Shown: one piece after another, positions 9,692-18,200 of the stretch
Layout: the number at the start of each line of letters is the position of its first letter
How positions within the stretch are numbered: position 1 is the stretch's first letter
Source: Saksenaea vasiformis B4078
Taxonomy: Eukaryota > Mucoromycota > Mucoromycetes > Mucorales > Saksenaeaceae
Length of the DNA: 18,887 nt
Direction of reading: 5' to 3'
Assembly (NCBI GenBank): GCA_000697055.1
Contig: JNDT01001738.1
Location: 1-18,887, forward strand
Notes under the pieces: model-generated
What the model was told of the DNA's origin: nothing
What the model saw: only the letters and a program-made list of their open reading frames with translations
The model's database searches: none
Translations under genes and position numbers: made by a program

Positions 9692-11142
9692 ATAATCATT
9701 GATAATCAGACCTGTGAGGCGTTACTTCGACGTGCTGGATTGCGCCATCTTATACAACCACATACTGCAGAAGTAAACACAATTCGTGACATATTAGATT
9801 TACGCAAGGTGCGATACTATGAAACGTAAGTCACTGACTTTTCATTTATACTACGAATGGGTACGAAACTAATAGTTCTATTCTACAATAGTGATCATGG
9901 TAGAAGAAAATCTTTCTTTTCCGGTCAGATTGCTACGGACGGTTATGCCACCTCGGTTCTCCTTCGCAAACAAGTCCGTGTCGAAGAAGCACTTCCTCAT
10001 TTAACGCCGGAAGACTTCGAAGAGTGGGAGATGCAATATGTGAAGATGTGGGGTGCAAATCCCGGTGTGTCCGACATATTTGTCGCAAGCAGTGGGAGAG
10101 ATGATATTTGTAACGTTGATGTGATGGAGACCACTGACGGTAATCTGGCCTAATGCAGTACAAAGAACGAAATAATGACTGAACTGGTTTGTATATATAG
10201 ACGAAGGTGATGAGGAGGTACCAGAGCAAGACCAAGAAGAGGAGCAAGCCCATGGATACAATTTCCGACTGCGATACCAACAATGACAAATTCAAGCACC
10301 TCACGAAATCCGCTCGTTGTCTTTCGGCCGAACACTACACGAAGGCAGGTTTCAGACACACAGTGGGTCTAGTTCGGAATGCCAAGAATCAAGCGAACAT
10401 AGGCGAAATTGAAAGAACGATCGTAACCAATAGAACAGCCGATTTCGATCGCATCAACGCTTACATCCCGTCGATCTTGGACGTGTTCAATGGGTTGACT
10501 GAATTTTACGGACACCAGTTTCATCGAGGCTTAAAATTTAGGAAGTAAAGAGGCAGGCAGCGGACGGACACTGAGCTCGTTAATGTGTTTGTGAGCGGTG
10601 GCAAAAAATATGGCGTTCTTGGTGAATGGTATGGCATGCCTCGGTCAAGACGAAGAAGAAGAGATGGCGTACGACGTCAATTTGCTGGAACTGGTCCACT
10701 CGTTCCAACTCATGAAGCTCCTCCCCCAAATCAACGTGAGCCGGCTGGAGAAAAGATTTGTAAGTTGCCAAATGATTTGTCGAAGGTTCCTGTCATCGGT
10801 TTCGGCTCTGGTCGTTTTGGTAGAGGGCAATACGGCGGAAAACCAGTTGGATTGGCGGAGAAGTGTCGAAAGCTACTCAAGAAGGCAGAGCAAGAAGGAA
10901 GCCTTATCGTCTTCAACATCAATGAATATAGCACGTCTCAAGTGTGTTCACGGTGTGGTGAAAAGGCATTGGAACAAATTCGTGCTGCGGGTCTTAGTTT
11001 GTATACTGTGCTAACTTGTACCAGTTGTCGTACGGTGTGGCAGCGAGACATCAACGCATCTCGAAACATTTACGGTATCTGTTATAATACGATATACCAC
11101 GGTCACCGTCCAAGCATTTTTACACCTTCTGAAGGTAGTTGA
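9692..11142 (+). pseudogene. Fanzor/TnpB-like RNA-guided nuclease, compact type, 5'-truncated and inactivated
   Basis: Three exon blocks: 9692-9825, 9892-10139 and 10201-11142, joined across introns GTAAGT..ATAG and GTAATC..ATAG. Matches to the family in order: KSFFSGQIATDG before the RuvC domain; RuvC-I as WGANPGVSDIF (10049-10081); SAEHYTKAGF; LKFRK then RGRQRTDTELVN; VSGGKKYG; VPVIGFGSGRFG; RuvC-II NINEYSTSQ (Glu at 10924); zinc ribbon CSRC..CTSC; RuvC-III QRDINASRN (Asp at 11047); and a GHRPSIF end. The damage is clear. The first catalytic Asp is Asn (AAT, 10058-10060). A TGA falls at 10284-10286. One extra T near 10322-10324 shifts the frame, and a TAA at 10546-10548 replaces an expected Tyr. 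No N-terminal exons are visible. Intact Fanzors are nuclear nucleases guided by an omega RNA from their own locus. This copy cannot make a full protein as written. Confidence 0.85.
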
Positions 11143-11349
11143 TATCTCTTGCCTTACAGTTGTAAGTATAAATATCCTCAAATGTTATACCAATGTTACT
11201 AATGCTATATCTGCTTTCCCATTTTTATATTGCTGTTCGTCTACTTGACCATGATATTTCGTCCACTATTTCTGCGGGTTATTGTTCATTTTGTATGGTA
11301 ACTCCGTCTAAATTTCAAAAGGAAAAACTGTAGTTGATGTCAAACTGTT

Positions 11350-11385
11350 AAGAAAAAATTTTTCTTTTTGGTTGCTGGAAGCAAC
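11350..11385. repeat. Palindrome plus tight stem-loop downstream of the broken Fanzor
   Basis: AAGAAAAAATTTTTCTT (11350-11366) is an odd-length perfect palindrome. It is followed at once by GTTGCT-GGA-AGCAAC (11371-11385), a six-pair stem with a three-base loop. They start 208 nt past the Fanzor stop, in the kind of 3' flank where omega RNAs and transposon ends are expected. No direct evidence ties them to either. Confidence 0.3.
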
Positions 11386-11606
11386 TCTGTTGATTAAAAG
11401 GCTATTTATAATCAGACCCCTTTGTCGCGTTAATTCACTAAGATTGCCGCACACTTTTCGCTTTATGCCAAAAATTGCGGAGCATAGATTTAGCGGACTA
11501 TGCTCGAGCGCAACGAATTGGATTCAGTAAAGCGTTTCGGCGTATCTCCACAATCGGTCGTTGGATTAAACTACGTTGAATTACAAAATGTTTGGCTGAT
11601 TTCTGT

Positions 11607-11612
11607 TTTATT
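11607..11612 (-). terminator. Poly(A) signal AATAAA for delta-COP
   Basis: A minus-strand AATAAA lies about 50 nt past the delta-COP stop codon (11665-11663), the normal position for a cleavage and polyadenylation signal. Confidence 0.5.
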
Positions 11613-11662
11613 AGCGGCACCTTCAGTTTTTCCCCAATTAGTTACAAGAAAGCAGCTAATAT

Positions 11663-13708
11663 CTATCCTATGGTGTAATCGTCTGCTGAAAGAAGTACTT
11701 CTTTGGAGAATGTAACTGCTTCGTCTGTTTCAACGTTTCGTACGTTCAGAACCTACGATTTGAAAATAAGCTCATGTTGCGTAGAACAAACATTTACTAC
11801 ACTTACGTCAATACCGCAGATAAGTTGGTCGCTGATGAAGGAAACCAGCACAGGGAAGAAAGCTTCAGCGCTATCTCCAGGAATGTTACATTCAAGCAAG
11901 CCAGACTTGTTTGCGCTACTGATCACAGGTATTGCCAGTCGAGGACATGTCGTTGACGATCAACAAAGTAAGATCCGTCCACATGGCTGACATTAACAGA
12001 TGGTTCAGCTCTATCCACCACGTTAAATATTCAACCTGCGCATCCTGTCTAGTTCAAACTCACGGAAGGGGAATCGAGATAATGACATCCCGAAGCTCGA
12101 GATGATCTGCCTCCAGTTCGTATTCAATATTCACATCACAGGTTCCATCGCCAGTAGGTGATGGCCAGCAGTTGACTATAAAATCGTCTCAGTTATCCAA
12201 CGGAACACACTTCGCATCTTCGCACCTGAAAGCGGCACAGTCGTTTCCTCGCGTGTTGAAAATTTCCACTTGACAACCTCCAAATCTTGATTAGCTGGGA
12301 AAGGTCGTGCGACATCACGCATTTGTACGGTGTTGTCTTGTTTAAATGCTGATTTGTCCACGTTAGGATGATCTAGCAACACGTATGTTTATAAGCGAAC
12401 AAGACGCATGCTATGCAGAGCTACCTTGAATTGGATAGATGCATCTTCGGCAGCCTTGATACTGAGACGGATACGAGCATGAGCCGGATCCGTGACCTTC
12501 AACGTAAGCACACCCTTGACATCCATTTGTTCTAAACCACCATCCTTGTTTGCAGCCAAAGAAAATCTCTCTTCAATATCGACGTGCACGCTAATATGCA
12601 CAGTTGAGCACTTGAGTGTATGCTTTCACACACAAATTACCTTTCTTGGTGTTTGGGAGGTGTTCCTGTCGCCAAAAAGCTTGATTGCTGGAGAAGAGGC
12701 TCCTCGACTTCCGTTTCGATTGCTTCGAATAGATCTGCAGTCTTTGGTTTGCGTCCGAGCTGCATTCCCTTTGCTCTTGAAGTAGGTGCAGGTGGAGTGG
12801 AGGATCTCCTATAATACAGCTATGGGATATCTGCTTGCTAAAAACGTGGATCTTATCTTACCCTCCATAGGATGATGGTGTTTCCACATTTGTCTGGATG
12901 GTAGGATCCAAGGAAGGCGAGAACTGACCACCCATATAGTTGTTGCTGCTGAAATTACCTTGCATGAATCCCTGACCACGCTTTTGTGCTTCCTTTCTTT
13001 GCATTTCGAATTGCTTAGCTCTCCTCTTAAGCTCTTCCTTTGCTTCTTGCTCTTTGTTCTGTGGAACATATCAGTAAACGACTTGCCCGTTGGATGTGCA
13101 CAAATCTAACCTTGGCAATAATCTCTTGGATTCGTTCTTCATGACTCTCCATCTCAGTAATGCTCTTGATTTGTGCAAGGTTAACGTTTTCCCTGTGTCC
13201 TTCCGAAATAATCTCGTCAAAAGTGATAGCACTTCGAACGAGTTTTGAAGGATTTCTCTTTCATCGCAGGAGCCGCAGATATCGGTTACAACGCGTGCAA
13301 AAAGATGAAGTGATTCGATGTCTTGCAGAATATTTGACTGTACAGCTTCGGTAAACTTCGTTTTTTTCGTGTTTATGGTTACGGTACCTGACGATTGTGA
13401 TTAACACCATGAAGAGTTCCTCCAGGGGCTGATACGCGTAGCGAACGTGTTCAGTTTCGATAGTTGTGTGTCGTTGTCCTGTGCTTGTCAATTTGGGGAA
13501 CGAAGCGAGTAAACCTTCGATACGGGAACGCTGCATCTCGCGAAACTGGCGGGAGAGAACGGCTAAATATACGATGAGAAACAGCCAGTGTGTCGTTCGG
13601 TTCATCCACAAATACCTTTGCCGCTTTTCGTCACAATTGCTGCTGCTAACACAACCTAATAGTATTCATCGTCAGTTGGAATTCAGTGCAATGGTGAACA
13701 CCCACCAT
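11663..13708 (-). CDS. RET2: Coatomer subunit delta (delta-COP), reading frame broken by four single-base deletions
   Basis: Delta-COP is part of the COPI coat, which returns cargo from Golgi to ER. Eleven exons: 13708-13706 (ATG only), 13655-13616, 13562-13388, 13337-13111, 13058-12862, 12808-12641, 12590-12425, 12372-12226, 12175-12064, 12010-11807 and 11752-11663. The longin-like N-terminus ([29 protein letters not shown]) covers about 1-140. A charged linker with KGMQLGRK follows. The mu-homology domain runs from about 271 to the end ([37 protein letters not shown]). The protein ends [15 protein letters not shown]. Four exons each lack one base: near 13395-13397, 13223/13224, 12371/12372 and 11932. 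Adding one base at each gives 1533 nt and 510 residues, close to the family's usual length. Splice sites and conserved motifs are otherwise clean and there are no substitution-type stops. That fits consensus error at least as well as real inactivation. Confidence 0.93.
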
Positions 13709-13826
13709 GATGTGATGCTCAAGATACTTTCGGTCCATCAATGTGCGGATTCAAAGAGGCCCCGATCCACGTGATTGCGCAGTTTGAAGTTTTGCGGCTT
13801 GCGGTTCTGTTTTTACTTTCCGTTGG

Positions 13827-14722
13827 GAATCCCTTATCAGTCTCGCTTACAACGTATCTTGGAGCTGTCCTCGTAAGCTGAGACCATCGTGGATGGTTTG
13901 GACTATAGCTTCTTGGTATGGGACGGGGGGCATTGAGTAGCGACCATGTTCTAAGCATCAGCAGTTGTTACGGGTGGACAGCAGCCCGAACTGGCGTGTG
14001 TATATCGTCTGCTTAGGAGTAGTATAGATGCATGTCGAAGGTTAGTAAACTTCCCCAGGCTGAGTGGACATTGCATTCTAATAATCACTGAGAGCATTTG
14101 ATAGGCAACAGTTGGCGCTTGATGTTTCCGTCGACGTTGGCAATCTCTTGTCAGTCTCGCTTACAACGTACTTTGGAGCTGTCCTCGTATGCTGAGACCA
14201 TCGTGGATGGTTTGGACTATAGCTTCTTGGTATGGGACGGGGGGCATTGAGTAGCGACCATGTTCTAAGCATCAGCAGTTGTTACGGGTGGACAGCAGCC
14301 CGAACTGGCGTGTGTATATCGTCTGCTTAGGAGTAGTATAGATGCATGTCGAAGGTTAGTAAACTTTCCCAGGCTGAGTGGACATTGCATTCTAATAATC
14401 ACTGAGAGCATTTGATAGGCAACAGTTGACGCTTGATGTTTCCGTCGACGTTGGCAATCTCTTGTCAGTCTCGCTTACAACGTACCTTGGAGCTGTCCTC
14501 GTATGCTGAGACCATCGTGGATGGTTTGGACTATAGCTTCTTGGTATGGGACGGGGAGCATTGAGTAGCGACCATGTTCTAAGCATCAGCAGTTGTTACG
14601 GGCGGACAGCAGCCCGAACTGGCGCGCGCCAACCACTATGCAGCGATATACAATCTCTTGTCAGTCTCGCTTACAACGTACTTTGGAGCTGTCCTCGTAA
14701 GCTGAGACCATCGTGGATGGTT
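13827..14722. repeat. Tandem repeat array with a 314-bp unit (two full and two partial copies)
   Basis: The landmark TCTCGCTTAC recurs at 13841, 14155, 14469 and 14665, spaced 314, 314 and 196. Copies are about 13827-14140, 14141-14454, 14455-14624 (cut after AACTGGCG) and 14651-14722 (start only, with a 12-bp internal deletion). Full copies differ at only a few bases, so the duplication is young or homogenised. A few mismatches cluster at the left edge of copy 1. The unit holds GGGACGGGGGGC and other GC-rich stretches. It has no credible ORF: the repeated minus-strand ORFs simply echo the unit. I could not match it to 5S rRNA, U1, U2, U4, U5 or U6. It begins only about 120 bp upstream of the delta-COP ATG. 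Confidence 0.9.
14621..14650. other. Junction between truncated repeat copies with a GC palindrome
   Basis: Where copy 3 breaks off, TGGCGCGCGCCA is a perfect 12-bp palindrome. It is followed by about 20 bp unrelated to the unit, and then copy 4 starts. Copy 4 itself breaks into TTGGCGCGAGTGGG (about 14725-14738), so a GGCGCG core marks both breakpoints. This suggests a deletion or an inserted and lost segment. Confidence 0.45.
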
Positions 14723-15294
14723 TCTTGGCGCGAGTGGGTCACACAGTTTTCAGAATTATTTTCAAAACAATAAAGTATTCTTGTACAGTCTGTCGTAGCA
14801 TGATACAGTGCCTTACAAAATTGTTCACGATCTCCGACATCCTGCATGTTTTGATCTTTTTCTTCTGTTATTTTATAATAAACCGGGTATGGTGCACGCA
14901 GTCTTAAATGGTTAATGTTTTTGCAAAACTTTGAGCAGGATCTAGTTTATGGGAATGACAGTTTTCGGAAAAGTAAACGAATACGCTTGTAGAGAACGTC
15001 TTTTAGAACAAAGTAACTGGCTCAGTATCTGAACCCTAGATCTCATCTGTATCTCAAAAAAAAAAGTCAGAAAACTGTAATACTGTGTTTGATTTTCTTT
15101 ACCTGATCCAGAATTCACGATAACCCCTGTCATGGCGACAGGTCCCGATCCACTCAACCTTCATTTGATAAAAGGGTTATTATCGCAAAGGCAGAGGCAG
15201 TACTTACCCTTCGCAGAGCTTCCGTGGAGACGTCGCGCACCTTCAAAATATGGGCGTAATATTAGTGTATACATGTCATACAGTTGGCGGTAAT
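14723..15294. other. 3' flank of the large Fanzor gene
   Basis: No gene is supported. On the minus strand there are good splice-like signals: GAAGGGTAAGT near 15207, AATGAAG at about 15158, and GGATCAGGTAAAG near 15103. They could define one or two short exons (GSGPVAMTGVIVNSGSG in one frame), but I cannot join these to a recognised protein. A stem-loop at 15118-15185 is listed separately. Confidence 0.4.
15118..15185 (-). repeat. Stem-loop downstream of the large Fanzor stop codon
   Basis: CCTGTC (15126-15131) and GACAGG (15137-15142) form a six-pair hairpin with an ATGGC loop. Outside it, ATAACC (15120-15125) can pair with GGTTAT (15175-15180), flanked by CG and a bulged TATCG. The minus-strand transcript would carry this structure 110-177 nt after the Fanzor stop. 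That position suits an omega RNA or element end, but the assignment is speculative. Confidence 0.3.
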
Positions 15295-18200
15295 TTACCG
15301 ATAATTGGTGGCGCCGGGAATGAATGGTCTTCCAGCCGAGAAATTGCTGGGGTCGAAAGGTGCTAACGTCCTTCTATCTACAGACAGGACGTTGCTTGCG
15401 CATGCCAGACTTATTGCAAGAGCTGCTTGAACGTCTCTATTTTGCGTAGCATGGCCTGATCGGTACGCTGTGCAACTCGGATTGACACACTGAGAGGCAC
15501 CGTTTACCCTCACTGTCTTCCACTCTCCCTTCTTTCTTCGCCGAGCTTTGGCCCTCTCTACTCTTCCAAAACAGTAGACACATAACTGAGAACTCCGGTG
15601 CTCGTTCGTCATTGACAGTGGCACATAAAGGCGATGTCGTCTACGCAACCATGCCCCTCCACGTCTAATATGACCCTTCAGTCGAGAACCGACACCGGTG
15701 CCCTGAGTTCCTATGGCCATGATAGGCACGATGTTTTGTGCACCATCCTTCTCGGTCTTGGCAGCTGTCTTGACAAACCTCCATTCCTGCGCAGCAATTT
15801 GATCATAAACGCGACTGGTAAACATCGCCTGGGTGCGTTTCTCATGGTGAGCATGGTTTGAGTGGTAAAACGATCGCAATTGTTTTCGGCAGTTTCTTTT
15901 CACCTATTATGGATTGAATGGTCAAAGTAGAGGACAAAAACGAGGATAGTACCTCTTGCGACTCTAAAACCTGTTCTACAGTGATTGCTAAACCCGACGA
16001 ACTTTCCTGCAATTTTTTTTCCGCGGTCTTAACTTCTGAATCGTTCTAATATGAAGTGAGACCCTGAATTCACTGACTGCATTATTATACCCTGTTCCTC
16101 CTTTCTCTTTTTTTTGCGAAACTTCCTGGAAAAGGTTTTTTCTTCCAGATATCCCGCCGTGATCCGCATTGGTTTTGGGAGTCTGGACATTTCTTCAGGA
16201 ATGGATATTGGTATCTGGGTATCGTCCAATTGGCGATTGCGTAAGTTGAAGTGTAAGCGAGCGCGTTCCATTGTAAGAGGGACAGTTGTCGCCAGAACCC
16301 TCAACCCATAATCCGTCCCGGCAAAGGTAATAGCTTTCTTGTGATCCTGGCTGACTTGCCGATCCAGCTCTGTGATGTCAAGGAACTGTGTACTGGCTTC
16401 GCAACCTGGGCGATTCCAACTTGTAACCTTACACATCTTTACCTCCTCCTCTTCATTGTCTCCCTCTGACTCCTTTTCCTTTCCCTTTTGCTTCTTCTTG
16501 AGACCATCCAGTTGCTATAGTTTGATTTAATTCGGTTGATTGACTGGTGCATGCGATATCCTTTAGCTACCTTCTGACATACATATCGCCGCCTTCGCTG
16601 ATGTGCCAATTCCGACCGTATCTTGCTTAAATTATGTTGTTTCTCTGCGCGCTCCAATTTCGACGTCTTCAAATCTTTGTAGCTCTCGCTTTGCTTTTCC
16701 TTCGTCCTTGCATCGCTGATATTTATTTTGTGGCGCTTACGTTTGTCCCGGATTTTCCTTTGGATAGCATCTTTTCTCCGTTGATGCTCTTCTGTCCGAT
16801 TTTGGACAACATTTTCTGCCTGCTGTAACGTCTTTTTTGATTGCCTTCTGCCACTCCAGAACTTTGACCTTACATTTTGCATCTTCCAGGAACGTTGTAA
16901 CGGTTGGAATATCTCGGTCTGATTCATTCTCAAAGAAACTGTTTCCATCGTCCGTATTCTTCCATTTTGCGTTCTTCCTTCTTTGTTCATAATGAAATAC
17001 AGTTATGTTCCTTCCTTTTTGAACGTTCACATCAATCATCGCCATTTGTTGGGGCGTAACAGTTACTCGCCACAGTGGTTCCAAACCGCGAGCACTGCAA
17101 ATACGAGTGATTTTGTCTTGATCAAAGAAGGAGCCGATTACGGCGGCTGTGTTCGTTCGAGCTTGCCTAATATTTGCAATCGCGCTTCCATCTTCTGTGT
17201 ATAAGTCGAATTTTGCGGAAGTCGAACCAAAGAGTTCATATATGGACGCCGCATCGAGAGGCAATGCATGGATTGAGGCAGGGCTGATCGCTGGGCAGAT
17301 GTTAGCAGTGAATTTACTGTATCCAGTAGCATGGAGAACGGTATTCGATAACAAAACAAACCGAACACGCAAGGCAATTGCAGTACTTGATCGTCCTTTC
17401 GGTATATATGGTCTTAGCGCATTCGTAATCTGAACGACGGTATCTATCTCGAACTTCTGGAGCTTGTTATCATCATCGTTCCACAACACCGAGACATCAG
17501 CGTCATTCACTTTTCCTTCAATATCTGCTGATAGCAACAGTTTCTTTGCAATAGCTTGAATTCGTATCAACCTCCTTCTGCTGGGCTCTTTCTTCGCGTC
17601 ATTCGCCTGAATGTCTTCTGATTCCTCTTGCATCTCTTCGATTGCCATCTCAATTGCCTCATATACTCCTTCATCGTCTATTCCACCTATATCCACAGGG
17701 ATATCCAACTCAGTTACTTCACATTCAGGCTACATGACGTTTGATCTGTTAATATGTCGATGACATCGGATATTGCGCTCACCTCTTCATCCTTCCGAGA
17801 CTGTGGATTTTCACCTTTCTTGGGCATGTATTCCTCTCTCGTGCGTGATTGCAATCTTGTAATCGCATCTGTGCACGATTTCTCACGTCGCAACAGTTTA
17901 ATCCTTTGATTTTGATCCGTTTCCACCTCCAGCCATTTCTTCAGGCGTCTTAAATTCTTGCGTTCTTGTTTTATTCGTCCTTTGATCTGACGCCGATGCC
18001 ATTCCTTTTTCCTCTTCATTGGTTTGATACTCTCCTCCCGTTGCTTTTCTATCTCTTTTGTTTTTTTCTCGGCAATCTGACGGACTTTTCGCTCTCTTTC
18101 AGGGGCAAGGTTTAGTTTAAGAAGTATACGGAGGAGATGGTTGATCGATTTATAAAACAAACCGCCTGCCCACATGTTTTGTAGATTGGTGGCGTATTGC

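Larger units (their letters stand above)
11143..11662. other. Convergent 3' region between the broken Fanzor and delta-COP
   Basis: Both flanking genes end here. Besides the delta-COP poly(A) signal and a hairpin pair (listed separately), I see no gene. ATAATCAGACC occurs at both 9701-9711 and about 11409-11419, on either side of the broken Fanzor, with GCGTTA..TTC following each. The match is short and may be chance or a trace of element ends. Confidence 0.45.

Noticed and set aside
10121..10206. Alternative intron in the broken Fanzor (donor GTGATG, acceptor at 10206) that would avoid the TGA at 10284-10286
   Set aside because: The donor is weak, and the standard splice at 10140/10200 leads into HEIRSLS, which lines up with the family just before the frameshift.
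10598..11014. An alternative plus-strand ORF across the broken Fanzor
   Set aside because: The overlapping frame carries GGKKYG, VPVIGFGSG, NINEYSTSQ and the zinc ribbon; this one carries nothing recognisable.
11483..11574. Helix-turn-helix-like stretch (RAQRIGFSKAFRRIS, TIGRWIKLR) suggesting a transposase N-terminus
   Set aside because: Only about 30 residues before a stop, no continuation in any frame, and it lies in the delta-COP 3' flank.
13719..14586. Three near-identical minus-strand ORFs (opening MLRTWSLLNAPRPIPRSY) that look like a small protein family
   Set aside because: They recur only because they lie in the 314-bp tandem repeat, they overlap no splice or start context, and they show no domain.
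13827..14722. 5S rRNA or spliceosomal RNA repeat unit
   Set aside because: I could not find the conserved 5S, U1, U2, U4, U5 or U6 sequence on either strand, and the box-B-like GTTCGGGCT has no matching A box.
16439..16990. A separate basic protein of about 183 residues
   Set aside because: Its sequence is the downstream part of the large Fanzor in the frame after the A-run indel, continuing through a good intron into the RuvC-I exon.
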